From positions 23,540 to 87,539 of the forward strand of contig NZ_AONQ01000010.1 in NCBI RefSeq assembly GCF_000342045.1: 64,000 nucleotides of DNA. Direction: 5' to 3'. Below are positions 35,026 to 43,507 of the stretch, one piece after another; the first letter of the stretch is position 1; every line of letters starts with the position of its first letter. The stretch is from Paramagnetospirillum caucaseum. Lineage in GTDB: Bacteria; Pseudomonadota; Alphaproteobacteria; Rhodospirillales; Magnetospirillaceae. The position numbers were made by a program, and so were the translations under genes. Below the pieces are notes generated by a model. The model had not been told where the DNA came from and ran no database searches. It worked only from the letters and a program-made list of their open reading frames with translations.

Positions 35026-35192
35026 TGGCGCTCGATTTCGGTCAGAACCATCAGGGCTTGATCGAGAGCCGGCATATCACCGGCCCTCGTCGCACGTTCG
35101 ACATGGTTTCGAGCGATGTCCAGCGCGGCAGCCCCATGGGCTTTGATCAGTTCATCGGCTGTGCGCGTCACCATGAGAGGATCGATGGCCAT
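34995..35192 (-). CDS. small conserved hypothetical (DUF6961-like)
   Basis: A 65-aa protein, MVTRTADELIKAHGAAALDI followed by a helical part with MPALDQALMVLTEIERHQ. It resembles short alphaproteobacterial proteins of the type I..HG..A. The frame is convergent with the acidic protein and overlaps its 3' end by 31 bases. No clear ribosome site is seen, so the start is uncertain. Confidence 0.5.
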   Translation of the reverse strand: MAIDPLMVTRTADELIKAHGAAALDIARNHVERATRAGDMPALDQALMVLTEIERHQGSSSKPVT

Positions 35193-35246
35193 GTAGTCCG
35201 TCTATTTTTCATGGGTGGCGAAGAGTAAGGACTTGAGGCTCTCTTG

Positions 35247-35456
35247 TCATCCGAGGCGTTCGAAGGCGCGCCGCAGCACATAGCTGCGCACCAAGGAGAC
35301 CACCAAGAACATCAACCCGATCAACAAATCGTCCGAAATGGCGATACGGATACCGAACAGCGGGAACACCGCCACCTGCGTCGCCACCGCCAGAATGTAG
35401 CCGATGACCACGTTGGTGATGGCCTCGGTCAACGACATGCGGCGGCTTTGGCGCAT
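35247..35456 (-). CDS. DUF7220 small membrane protein
   Basis: A 69-aa protein starting MRQSRRMSLTEAITNVVIGY at 35456, with two hydrophobic helices (VVIGYILAVATQVAVFPLFG and DLLIGLMFLVVSLVRSYVLR). This is the DUF7220 pattern found in phages and related elements. An inner-membrane position is expected; function is unknown. The upstream ATTAACTAATC stretch is AT-rich and may hold its promoter. Confidence 0.7.
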   Translation of the reverse strand: MRQSRRMSLTEAITNVVIGYILAVATQVAVFPLFGIRIAISDDLLIGLMFLVVSLVRSYVLRRAFERLG

Positions 35457-35548
35457 CAGTCTAATCCATTGAAAATGATTAACTAATCGACTTGATAAGC
35501 CTGCGCGGGAGAGCATTACTGGGTCCACCACAACGGAGGAACCAGACG

Positions 35549-35713
35549 ATGCAAACCCGTGACGAAGCCCTGGCGAAGATCGCCGCCACCATCCTGGACC
35601 TGGAAACCCTGGCGACCCGGAACAGCGACCGCCTCGACTTCCACGAGCTTTCGGTCTGGGGCATCAAAGCCGCACTGGAAGCCGCCTACGCCGCCGGCCA
35701 GGAGGAAAAGTGA
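35549..35713 (+). CDS. DUF6900 small protein
   Basis: A 54-aa protein starting MQTRDEALAKIAATILDLET, with TRNSDRLDFHELSVWGIKAA, the DUF6900 signature. CGGAGGA lies 8 bases before the ATG. Such proteins are frequent in plasmids and phages next to DNA-metabolism genes; function is unknown. It overlaps the leader of the next gene. Confidence 0.75.
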   Translation: MQTRDEALAKIAATILDLETLATRNSDRLDFHELSVWGIKAALEAAYAAGQEEK

Positions 35714-35715
35714 TC

Positions 35716-35925
35716 ATGGCCCTGACCGTCCGCCCCACCGCCGCCCTGAAGGCCCATCCGCTCTGGTCGCAGACCGACTTCGAATACTTCCGGGGCAAGG
35801 GCTATTCCAACCAACAGATCCTCGAATTCTGGGAGCGCGACCTGCGCCTCGGCTGCCAGCCGCTGAACTGGAAGCCCACCGACGCCAAGTACCAGCATTC
35901 CCTGCGCCGGATCACCCGGCGCTGA
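35716..35925 (+). CDS. small conserved phage protein
   Basis: A 69-aa protein (MALTVRPTAALKAHPLWSQT, FRGKGYSNQQILEFWERDLR). The ATG at 35716 follows AGGAGG at a good distance, and the stop of the DUF6900 gene lies 2 bases before. It contains a helix-turn-helix-like KGYSNQQILEFWERD. Its 3' end overlaps the 3' end of the convergent methyltransferase gene by 14 bases. Confidence 0.7.
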   Translation: MALTVRPTAALKAHPLWSQTDFEYFRGKGYSNQQILEFWERDLRLGCQPLNWKPTDAKYQHSLRRITRR

Positions 35926-37174
35926 CCACCTTCCCGGCGGCGATCTCCTCGAAACTCCGGCCATCGCCGTCCAGCACGGCCTTCTGCCCGGACAGCTTCT
36001 GCCAGCGGCCGACGATCACGTCGGCATAGGCCGGGTTCAGTTCCATGGCGAAGCAAGTCCGCCCCGTGGTCTCGGCGGCGACCACCGTGGTGCCGCTGCC
36101 GGCGAAGGGCTCGTAGACCCCGTCGCCCTCGGCGCTGTTGTTGAGGATGGGGCGGCGCATGCATTCCACCGGCTTCTGGGTGCCGTGAACCGTGGCCTCG
36201 TCCTCGTCACCACCGTTGCCGATGGCCCACACCGTGGCCTGATCCCGCGCTCCCTGCCAATGGCCGGTGCCGGTCTTGCGCACGGCGTAGAGGCACGGCT
36301 CATGCTGCCAGTGGTAATCGCCGCGCCCCAGGACGAAGCGCGGCTTCGACCAGATGATCTGGGCGCGAACCTTGAAGTCGTTGGCTTCCAGGCTGTCGGC
36401 GACGGTCTTGGCGTAGATCGCCGCGTGCCAGACATAGGCCACCTCGCCGGGGAACAGCGCCCAGGCTTCGCTCCAGTCGGCGCGGTCATCGTTGGCGACC
36501 TTGCCGGTGCGGGAGGTGGACGACACACCGGCCTGATTGCGCCAGGACGGGTCGTATTCCACCCCATACGGTGGATCGGTCACCATCAGATGCGGCGTGG
36601 CTCCGGCCAGCAGGCGCTCGACATCGGTGGCGTTGGTACTGTCGCCACACAGCAGGCGGTGCTTGCCCAAGATCCACAGATCGCCGGGCCGGGTCACCGG
36701 ATCGGCGGGCGGTTCGGGGATTTCGTTCTCGTCTCCTGCCTCGCCGGCACCGTCGCCGTCACCTTCCGCGTCGGCCATCAGCCGGTCCAGGTCTTCGTCG
36801 GAGAAGCCGATCAGGTCGAGGCTGAATCCCTCCTCCTGGAGGCGGGCCAGTTCGGCGGCCAGCAATTCGTCGTCCCATCCCGCGTTCAGCGCCAACTGAT
36901 TGTCGGCGAGACGGTAGGCGCGGGCCTGGGCATCGGTCAGGTGATCGAGCCGGATCACCGGCACCTCGGTCAGCCCGAGATGCCGGGCGGCCAGCAGGCG
37001 GCCGTGGCCGGCGATCAGCACGCCGCGCTCGTCCACCAGGACCGGCACGTTGAAACCGAATTCAGCGATGCTGCCGGCGAGTTGGGCTACTTGCCCCTCG
37101 GAATGCGTCCTGGCATTAGCAGCGTAGGGCAGCAGCCGGTCGAGCGGCCATTTCTCGATCGCTTCAACCAGCAT
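35912..37174 (-). CDS. ParB-domain DNA methyltransferase, DPPY type
   Basis: A 420-aa fusion. Residues 1-100 are a ParB/Srx domain (EAIEKWPLDRLLPYAANART, ERGVLIAGHGRLLAARHLG). An acidic linker follows near 140-165. Then comes a beta-class N6-adenine or N4-cytosine methyltransferase with the catalytic motif TDPPYGVEYD near 205 and the SAM-binding EPFAGSGTTVVAAE near 370. It should methylate phage or host DNA at a short site and may protect it from restriction. It overlaps its upstream paralogue by 11 bases. Confidence 0.9.
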   Translation of the reverse strand: MLVEAIEKWPLDRLLPYAANARTHSEGQVAQLAGSIAEFGFNVPVLVDERGVLIAGHGRLLAARHLGLTEVPVIRLDHLTDAQARAYRLADNQLALNAGWDDELLAAELARLQEEGFSLDLIGFSDEDLDRLMADAEGDGDGAGEAGDENEIPEPPADPVTRPGDLWILGKHRLLCGDSTNATDVERLLAGATPHLMVTDPPYGVEYDPSWRNQAGVSSTSRTGKVANDDRADWSEAWALFPGEVAYVWHAAIYAKTVADSLEANDFKVRAQIIWSKPRFVLGRGDYHWQHEPCLYAVRKTGTGHWQGARDQATVWAIGNGGDEDEATVHGTQKPVECMRRPILNNSAEGDGVYEPFAGSGTTVVAAETTGRTCFAMELNPAYADVIVGRWQKLSGQKAVLDGDGRSFEEIAAGKVVSAG

Positions 37175-38549
37175 GGTCAACTCCGCGCTCGGCCGCCACC
37201 GCCGCGAACGGGCGGCCATCGGCCAGCGTCACCGGGATTTCGGGAAACAGCGCCTGCCAGCGCAGGATCGCCACATCGACATAGGCGGGTGCCAATTCCA
37301 TGGCGCGGACCTTCCGCCCGCACCGCTGGCCGGCGATAATCGTGGAACCCGATCCGCTGAACGGCTCGAACACCACATCGCCCTCGTTCGAATAGGCCCG
37401 CATGACGAAATCCGGCAGCGCCACCGGGAACACCGCCGGATGACTGCCGTCGCCTTCGATGGCGCCCTTGTGGCGGGTCACCCGCAGCACGCTGTCAGGA
37501 ATGCGGGTGTCCTGGATGGCATTGCCGTGGCCGGCCTTCCTCGACACCGTGCCGTCGGCGGCGCGCAGGCCACCACCGCCCAGCGTCTCGCCGGCATGGG
37601 CGCAGGGCACGATCTTGTTGGGCTTGCGCGACACCTTGTTGAAGTGGAACACCAGTTCGAAGGCGGGCGCGAGCCGCCCGCCCCAATCGCCCGGCAGGCC
37701 CGGCCCCTGATCCCAGACATAGAGACCGAACCGCCGCCAGCCGGCCTCGCGCATCGCGTCGAGCCAGCCGCGCCAGTAGGGCACCCATTCCCCATCGCGG
37801 TGGATCAGGCCGAGATTGACCAGCACCTGGGCATCGGCCGTTACCGGCAGGGCGGCGAACACCCCGGCCATCAGCCGATCCCAATCGCCGATCCCGCCCG
37901 AGGCGTAGTCCCGCTGCTGGCCGTAGGGCGGCGAGGTGAACACCAGCGCAGCCGTTTCCCCCGCCATCAGCATGGTGATTGCCGCCGCATCGGTGGAGTC
38001 GCCGCACAGCAGGCGGTGATTGCCGAAATGCCAGAGGTCGCCGGGACGCGACACCGGGTCGCGGGGCGGCTCGGGGGCTGCGTCATCGTCGTCGGTACCG
38101 GCCGATTCCTCATCGCCTTCCGGTTCGTCGTCGAGGGGCGCCATCAGGTCGGCCAGTTCCTCGTCGGAAAAGCCGGTCAGCCCCAGGTCGAAACCATCGC
38201 CGTTGAGGGCGTGAAGCTCGGCCGCCAGCAGTTCCTCGTCCCAGCCGGCGTTGAGCGCCAGCTTGTTGTCGGCCAGCACATAGGCGCGGCGCTGGGCCTC
38301 GGTCAGGTGGTCGAGCACCAGCACCGGCACGGCGTCCAGCCCCAGCCGCTGCGCCGCCGCAAATCGACCGTGGCCGGCGATGACGTTGCCCTGGCCGTCG
38401 GCGAGGATGGGATTGGTGAAGCCGAACTCGACGATGCTGGCGGCGATCTGGGCGACCTGGCTGTCCGAATGGGTCCGCGCGTTGCGGTCATAAGGGCGTA
38501 GCCGGTCGAGCGGCCAATGCTCGACCGTATCGGGAAGCGGATGGGGCAT
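37164..38549 (-). CDS. ParB-domain DNA methyltransferase, SPPY type
   Basis: A 461-aa fusion with the same plan as the downstream gene. The ParB domain is at residues 1-105 (EHWPLDRLRPYDRNARTHSD, QGNVIAGHGRFAAAQRLG), then an acidic linker (EPEGDEESAGTDDDDAAPEP) and a methyltransferase with TSPPYGQQRDYA near 210 and FEPFSGSGSTIIAGQRCGRK near 405. SPPY instead of DPPY is typical of N4-cytosine enzymes, so the two paralogues may modify different bases. It lies just downstream of the TGGAAAC repeat cluster. Confidence 0.9.
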   Translation of the reverse strand: MPHPLPDTVEHWPLDRLRPYDRNARTHSDSQVAQIAASIVEFGFTNPILADGQGNVIAGHGRFAAAQRLGLDAVPVLVLDHLTEAQRRAYVLADNKLALNAGWDEELLAAELHALNGDGFDLGLTGFSDEELADLMAPLDDEPEGDEESAGTDDDDAAPEPPRDPVSRPGDLWHFGNHRLLCGDSTDAAAITMLMAGETAALVFTSPPYGQQRDYASGGIGDWDRLMAGVFAALPVTADAQVLVNLGLIHRDGEWVPYWRGWLDAMREAGWRRFGLYVWDQGPGLPGDWGGRLAPAFELVFHFNKVSRKPNKIVPCAHAGETLGGGGLRAADGTVSRKAGHGNAIQDTRIPDSVLRVTRHKGAIEGDGSHPAVFPVALPDFVMRAYSNEGDVVFEPFSGSGSTIIAGQRCGRKVRAMELAPAYVDVAILRWQALFPEIPVTLADGRPFAAVAAERGVDHAG

Positions 38550-38554
38550 GGTGG

Positions 38555-38698
38555 TGGAAACCTGGAAACGGGGTGGAAACCCGGGCGGGTTTCCAGGGGC
38601 CGGTTTCCACCCAGGTTTCCACTTGGCGAAGACGCGAAAGGCGCGGAACGCCTGGGCGCCGCGCCTCTCATGTGGAAACTGGAAACCGAAGTGGAAAC
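38555..38698. repeat. nine-copy TGGAAAC repeat cluster upstream of the methyltransferases
   Basis: Exact TGGAAAC (plus) at 38555, 38563, 38574, 38673, 38680 and 38692, and its complement GTTTCCA at 38589, 38603 and 38615, all within 144 bases. The block starts 6 bases from the start codon of the SPPY methyltransferase. The remaining gap to 38860 shows no gene I can support. It may be an iteron-like origin, an operator array or a target for the ParB domains. Confidence 0.7.
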
Positions 38699-38860
38699 CT
38701 AGATTGTTCGGCTGTCGCTACCGATATCCGGCGCTGATGCCCCCCGCATAGCGAAATGTGCCGGGGAGGAACCAATTCTCCACGGTACGGTGTTCTATTC
38801 TTTCGCCCGCTCCGGGCGGCGGATCATTTGATTATCGTCTCCGCCGCCCAGTTCCCCAGG

Positions 38861-39325
38861 CTATGGGCAGACCCTACCATTTCTGGCCATGTTTGTTGCA
38901 TTCCTCGATGTTGCACGGGTGTTGCACGACTTCTCCTGTCTTTTCAATGAGTTCAGCTTTGTCGACATGGTGACGAGGGCAGAGGTCCAATGCCGCCATG
39001 CCGTCGTGCGGTCAACCCCGAACTCGTGGGTGATAGCCTTCCATGGTCGTCCACAGGCCCGCCGCCAGACGAGGCGGCTGTCGTTGAGATCGAGCCAGCG
39101 CAGCCAGACGAGGGTTTCGTCCATCTGGTCGATGGCCTTGGTGGTGGGCGGGCCGAGACGAACGGCGGCCTCCTCCCAGCCATATGCGTCCCAGTATTCC
39201 CGCACCATCGGCGGCCAGGTGCTGGCATAACCCTGCACCTTCACCGGTGGCAGGCGGCGGAGGGTGTCGGCGGCTTCCTCGAGGTAGACCGCCACCATCT
39301 TTGGGGTCCAGTAGAGGTCATCCAT
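38861..39325 (-). CDS. DUF6362 protein
   Basis: A 154-aa protein from the ATG at 39325: MDDLYWTPKMVAVYLEEAAD, YASTWPPMVREYWDAYGWEE, TKAIDQMDETLVWLRWLDLN, then RPWKAITHEFGVDRTTAWRH, a helix-turn-helix-like region. It matches DUF6362, found in replication clusters of alphaproteobacterial prophages. DNA binding is likely from the last segment; the function is unknown. Its start overlaps the previous gene by 8 bases. Confidence 0.8.
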   Translation of the reverse strand: MDDLYWTPKMVAVYLEEAADTLRRLPPVKVQGYASTWPPMVREYWDAYGWEEAAVRLGPPTTKAIDQMDETLVWLRWLDLNDSRLVWRRACGRPWKAITHEFGVDRTTAWRHWTSALVTMSTKLNSLKRQEKSCNTRATSRNATNMARNGRVCP

Positions 39326-39515
39326 GGGAAGGCTCCTGCGCCGGACGGTTGCCGTAGAGCTTCTTACCAAGCTGGCGGACCAGTTCACGTTCGGGCCAGG
39401 TGAGGCGCTGGTCATCCTCGGCGATGACCAGAACACCGCGTTCCTGCCAGCCATCGCGCTTGACCTGCTCGGGGTCGCGACGGTTGCCGCCGAAGCCGGG
39501 GGGATGCCACTTCAT
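39318..39515 (-). CDS. small basic phage protein
   Basis: A 65-aa protein, MKWHPPGFGGNRRDPEQVKR, with RLTWPERELVRQLGKKLYGN. It is basic, with a C-terminal amphipathic helix. Overlaps of 4 and 8 bases with its neighbours show it belongs to the operon. No family is recognised. Confidence 0.65.
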   Translation of the reverse strand: MKWHPPGFGGNRRDPEQVKRDGWQERGVLVIAEDDQRLTWPERELVRQLGKKLYGNRPAQEPSHG

Positions 39516-40066
39516 CGCATGCCTCCGTCGGTGTCGATGGCCCAGGACAGGATGGCCAAGGCGTCGGCCTCGTTGTCGTCCTCGGGATTGAAGCCGCGCG
39601 CCCGCATGGCGGCAATCACCGCGTCCTTGCCGGCATTGCCCTTGCCGGTGGCGTGGCGCTTTATGGTGCCGACAGGCACGCCCTGGTACGGCAGGTGTTT
39701 CAAGTCGCACCAGGCGGTGAGATGGGCGAGGAAGCCGCCATAGATGTGGGCTGCGTCGGTGCCGGCATGGCGGCGGACTTCCTCGAAGTGGATCGTCGCG
39801 ATGCCCTTCGAACCGCCCAGGAGGTGGTCGAGCCAGGAGCGGAAGCGCAGGTAGCGCATGCCTCCGCCTTCGTATCGGCCCGGACGGAACGCCATTGTGC
39901 CGGAGACGATGACTCCGTCGCCCAGCCGCATGGCCCAACCGGTTGTGGTGCCGAGATCGAGGGCGAGGATGCTCGCGCCGCGTTCGGAGCGGCCAATGTT
40001 TAGCGGCGGCAACGCCGTCGGTGGACTTGCAATGGCGCCCTGAGGGGGCAGAGTCGAGACAGCCAT
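39512..40066 (-). CDS. RuvC-like Holliday junction resolvase
   Basis: A 184-aa protein from the ATG at 40066 (CGGAGA in front). The RNase H-like fold is seen as LALDLGTTTGWAMR near 35 (first Asp), TIHFEEVRRHAGTDAAHIYG near 95 (Glu) and EDDNEADALAILSWA near 165 (last acidic pair). This is the phage RuvC-type arrangement. It would resolve branched replication or recombination DNA before packaging. The longer frame to 40180 runs into an intergenic stretch and is not supported. Confidence 0.85.
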   Translation of the reverse strand: MAVSTLPPQGAIASPPTALPPLNIGRSERGASILALDLGTTTGWAMRLGDGVIVSGTMAFRPGRYEGGGMRYLRFRSWLDHLLGGSKGIATIHFEEVRRHAGTDAAHIYGGFLAHLTAWCDLKHLPYQGVPVGTIKRHATGKGNAGKDAVIAAMRARGFNPEDDNEADALAILSWAIDTDGGMR

Positions 40067-40163
40067 GATGGTCTCCGTGAAGGGGAATGTCGTGGTCAGG
40101 GCGACGGCGGTTCGTGTTCTTGGCGGGACAGGCCACCGTCGCCCGCCTGGGATTGAGTGCCGT

Positions 40164-40472
40164 TCAGCCGGGCGGGCCACGGGGCATGCCCAGCCAGATC
40201 CGCACGGCCTGCGCCCGGTCCTCGTCCAGCAAGGGGTCGAGGCCGAACTCGTCGAAGATCGCGTCGAAGCTGGGTGTCGGCGGGCGGACGGGCTGCGGGG
40301 CGACCGGCATTCCGAGCAGGCGGACGATCTCGGCCTTGCACTCCCGCAACCGGGCGCGCAAGGACTCGGACAACGGCTGGGGTGCGGCGAGACGCAGGTT
40401 GCCGTCTTCGAGACGGACCATCCCGCCGTGATCTGAGACCTCCTGGAGGAGTTGACGGGCGGCGGTGGTCAT
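40164..40472 (-). CDS. TubC-docking-domain-like small protein
   Basis: A 102-aa protein. The first 50 residues (TTAARQLLQEVSDHGGMVRL, LSESLRARLRECKAEIVRLL) match the TubC N-terminal docking fold, a small helix-hairpin-helix domain used for protein-protein contacts. The rest is Pro-rich with an acidic end. It starts in an ATGA overlap with the primase stop, so it may dock onto the replication machinery. That role is inferred. Confidence 0.7.
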   Translation of the reverse strand: MTTAARQLLQEVSDHGGMVRLEDGNLRLAAPQPLSESLRARLRECKAEIVRLLGMPVAPQPVRPPTPSFDAIFDEFGLDPLLDEDRAQAVRIWLGMPRGPPG

Positions 40473-43400
40473 ATGACCTCCTCCCACCAGCGTTCCGGCG
40501 CGGGGGGAACGTTGCTCCCCGTTCCAGGGGCACGTTCCCCACCACGTTCCCCGGTAAAATCACAATGATTTCCGTCAGGTAGTGGACATGGGGAACATGG
40601 GGAACGTTTTTCGGCATCCCCACTCATGTGCGTGTGTGCGCATGCACCCGTATGTATGTGAGGTATGGAAAAACGTTCCCCACGTTCCCCACGTTCCCCG
40701 GAGCCTTGATTTTCCTCACGAATTTCCGGGGAACGTTGGGGGGAACGTTGGCTTTCGCCGTCACAACGTTCCCCACCGTCGTTGATTTCGGGGTGGTCGC
40801 AACCTTCCCCACGTTCCCCGGTCTCGAAATCTCCCCCTGGATGACGTTCCCCACCTTCCCCGAAATCCGGGCCTGGAAAATGTTCCCCCTGGTCGGGCGC
40901 CGCCTGTTCGATGGCGAGATGCCACCGCTGGGCTTGGTGCGACACGCGTCCGGCGCGCACCCGCAGCTTCATGCTGCCGACGACGAAGATGCGATCCCGC
41001 ATCCGTCCGAGGGCCTTGCCCAGGCGGGTGCGCTGCGAGCGGTCCCCGCCGTCGCCCAGTGGCAGCGGCGGCTCGCTGGTGAGCGCCACCTGATGCAGGT
41101 CGGCAGTGGCCACATCCGCCGTGCCGTGGCGATCCCACCAGGCGCCGATGAAGGCCCGCCAGGTGGCGCCTTCGGCATCGGCGGTCTCGTAGGTTTCGTC
41201 GAGGTTGGTGAGGAATCCAGGAACGCCGGCCACATCCAGGAGACCGCCCATGATCGCCGCCCAATTGTCGAAGCTGCCGAGGCTGCGCTCACCCTGGCGA
41301 GGGCGGCCGGCCGCGATCCATGCCTGGCCGAGCGTCAAACACGCCGCGATGAGGTGGGAGCGATAGGCCTTGGTCCAGCCGCGCAGATCGGCATGGCGGA
41401 AATCACCGGCCTTGCGTCGCCAGGGTTGATCAACATGGGCATCGAGGCGGATGCGGACGATGCGCCGCGCCATCTCGTGGGAGAATTGCGGGTTGTTGCC
41501 GGTGGCGACCCAGACGCAGCGGATGGGGAAGCGGGTCATCTCCGAGACGCCCAGTACCCGGTCCTCCCAGGCGGGCATGGTCAGTGCCGCCGACAGGGCG
41601 CCCGAATCGAGCTTCAGGTTGAGGTTGTCGATCACCACCATGGCCGGCATCGACCGCAGCTTGGCGGTGAGGCGCTTGCGCCATTCGTCGTCGTCGCGGC
41701 CCTCGGCCATGAAGGACGGCGTGGCGCCCAGCGCGACTTCGGCGATCACCTCGACCATCAAGCTGGCGCCGGTGCCGGGCGTCGGCTTCTCGATCATGTG
41801 CAGCGGCGTCGGCCCGTCGATCAACTCCCGCATGAACGGCAGCAGCAACAGGGCGAGCGCATGGGCCCGTTCGGCCTCGCAGGTGAACGGGAAATCCCCC
41901 AGCAGGTCGTCGAGCAGCAGGGTGCGGGCGGCGGCAACATCGGCGGCGGTCGGTTGGGACGGCACCACCGGCGGGACGAAATCTTCAGGCGGCTCGAACA
42001 GCAGCCGAGTGGAGGGATGATAGCCGGGCACCGTCACCAATGTGCCGTCGCGGCCGAAGACCGGTGCGGTGACCACGCCCGCCAGCACCGGCAGGGCGGG
42101 ATTGGGCGTGGCCAGCAAATTCTTGACCACGGCGATGGGCGGATGGGCGGGTGCCAACTGATTGCGGGCATCCAGTTTGCGCCAGTCGGCCACCAGGGCG
42201 AGGACGTGGCGCAGACGGTTCTCGGTCAGGGCGATGGGCTGGGGCTGGCCTTGGTCATCGCATTCGACCCAGCCGGGATGGCCGCCGACCCGGAAAAGCC
42301 ACGGCGGGTTGTTGGCGTCTTCGACGATATCCCAGCAACGGTTGGTGGCGTCGGCCAGATCGCCGTTATCGGCGCGCATGCGCGGCAGCATACCGGTGGG
42401 GGCGACGAAGCCGAGTGGCAGACGAGGATCCCGGCGACGGAGTTGAGCCGGGTTGTTGGTAGCCAATAGATCGGGCAACGGTGTCCATTCCACCGCCGCT
42501 TCGACTGTGGCGCGGACGGCATCGGCTCCATTGCGCACCAGCAAGTCGTTGAAATCGTCCCCCTCCGTCGTGGGCAGGGCAATCCACACCCGACGGCCCT
42601 CGCGATGAAAGCGGGCGGCGGCGGTTTCGGCGGCGCGCAGGCCGGTGCCGGACGCATCGTGGTCGGCCAGGATCACCACGCGTTTTGCCTCGGGCGGCAG
42701 CGCCACGGCCTCCAGATTGCCCGCCGACAGTGTTGCCCAGGCTGGCAGGGCGGGACAGGCGCGCATCACCGCCAGCGTGGTCTCGATGCCTTCCGCCAGA
42801 CCGAGCAGACCGTCGGCGGACTCGGCCAGCCGCACGGCGCCGGCGGCCACCTTGCCCAGCATCTTGCGGTTCTTGGGGATCGACGCTTTGGCCGTGCCGT
42901 CGGCGGCCAGCCATGTGCGGTGCAGGCCGACGGGTGTGCCGGCGCCATCGCGGATCATGGCGACCATCGCTGGCCAGCCGCTCTTGGTGTCCCAATGGGT
43001 GAGATCGGGATGGAACAGCAGATCGGGGCAGATGGCGGGTCCGAGCCCGCGCGCGGCGAGATAGGTGTCCACCAGCGAGCCCTGCGCCGGGACGGCGCGG
43101 GACAGGATGAATTCGATCTCGCGGGCATCGTCGCGGGGTTTGGCCTGGGCCGGTCGCTGCGCGGCAACGGGCGGCGGGTTGCCGGCGATGTCGGCGGCGA
43201 ACTCGTAGAGCTCGCGCCCGGACAGGCCGCTGGCGTGCTCGATGGTGCTGAGCACGCCGCCGCCCTGGTTGCCGTCAAAGTCGTACCACTCACCGGCCCG
43301 CTCGCCCTTCAGGGTGATTACGCAACTGCCCTGCTTGCGCGGCGCATCGCCGCGGATGTTGGCCAGCCGCCAGACATCCTCTTCCCGTCGGCCGGAGGGA

Positions 43401-43507
43401 AACAGCCGGGGCACCCAGGTGCCGGCGTCATCACGCAGGCGGGCCACCACCGCGTCGAGGTCGATGCGGTCGGGGCGGAGCGCCGCGGTGTCGTTGAAAT
43501 CAATCAA
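40469..43507 (-). CDS. phage primase-helicase with Toprim domain and GER-repeat tail
   Basis: About 1012 aa, probably from a TTG at 43507 that overlaps the helicase stop. No ATG fits, so the start is uncertain. The N-terminal part (residues 30-120) resembles a zinc/primase-like region. A Toprim domain near 210-320 shows GLAEGIETTLAVMRACPALP and VVILADHDASGTGLRAAETA. A C-terminal ATPase-like part (about 560-760) contains MIEKPTPGTGASLMVEVIAE and VVIDNLNLKLDSGALSAALT. The last 120 residues are Gly-Glu-Arg rich (GERGERGERF) because the DNA there carries the ACGTTCCCC array. It probably primes and unwinds phage DNA. Confidence 0.75.
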   Translation of the reverse strand: MIDFNDTAALRPDRIDLDAVVARLRDDAGTWVPRLFPSGRREEDVWRLANIRGDAPRKQGSCVITLKGERAGEWYDFDGNQGGGVLSTIEHASGLSGRELYEFAADIAGNPPPVAAQRPAQAKPRDDAREIEFILSRAVPAQGSLVDTYLAARGLGPAICPDLLFHPDLTHWDTKSGWPAMVAMIRDGAGTPVGLHRTWLAADGTAKASIPKNRKMLGKVAAGAVRLAESADGLLGLAEGIETTLAVMRACPALPAWATLSAGNLEAVALPPEAKRVVILADHDASGTGLRAAETAAARFHREGRRVWIALPTTEGDDFNDLLVRNGADAVRATVEAAVEWTPLPDLLATNNPAQLRRRDPRLPLGFVAPTGMLPRMRADNGDLADATNRCWDIVEDANNPPWLFRVGGHPGWVECDDQGQPQPIALTENRLRHVLALVADWRKLDARNQLAPAHPPIAVVKNLLATPNPALPVLAGVVTAPVFGRDGTLVTVPGYHPSTRLLFEPPEDFVPPVVPSQPTAADVAAARTLLLDDLLGDFPFTCEAERAHALALLLLPFMRELIDGPTPLHMIEKPTPGTGASLMVEVIAEVALGATPSFMAEGRDDDEWRKRLTAKLRSMPAMVVIDNLNLKLDSGALSAALTMPAWEDRVLGVSEMTRFPIRCVWVATGNNPQFSHEMARRIVRIRLDAHVDQPWRRKAGDFRHADLRGWTKAYRSHLIAACLTLGQAWIAAGRPRQGERSLGSFDNWAAIMGGLLDVAGVPGFLTNLDETYETADAEGATWRAFIGAWWDRHGTADVATADLHQVALTSEPPLPLGDGGDRSQRTRLGKALGRMRDRIFVVGSMKLRVRAGRVSHQAQRWHLAIEQAAPDQGEHFPGPDFGEGGERHPGGDFETGERGEGCDHPEINDGGERCDGESQRSPQRSPEIREENQGSGERGERGERFSIPHIHTGACAHTHMSGDAEKRSPCSPCPLPDGNHCDFTGERGGERAPGTGSNVPPAPERWWEEVI
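40504..40852. repeat. array of 12 exact ACGTTCCCC repeats in the primase 3' end
   Basis: ACGTTCCCC occurs on the plus strand at 40532, 40544, 40673, 40682, 40691, 40766, 40811 and 40844, and as GGGGAACGT at 40504, 40599, 40728 and 40740. Several near copies also occur. Spacing is irregular, with three copies in tandem at 9-base steps (40673-40699). The array lies in coding sequence and gives the protein its GER repeats. It resembles iterons of a replication origin. Confidence 0.75.

Noticed and set aside
38555..38698. TGGAAAC cluster considered as a CRISPR or transposon end
   Set aside because: Units are 7 bases with mixed orientation and no spacers of constant length; no transposase adjoins.
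40504..40852. Repeat array considered as a CRISPR
   Set aside because: Repeats are 9 bases, in both orientations, unevenly spaced, inside coding sequence and without cas genes.
40628..42469. 613-aa plus-strand open frame opposite the primase gene
   Set aside because: Runs through the repeat array and the Toprim/ATPase parts of a real gene in antisense; no motifs.
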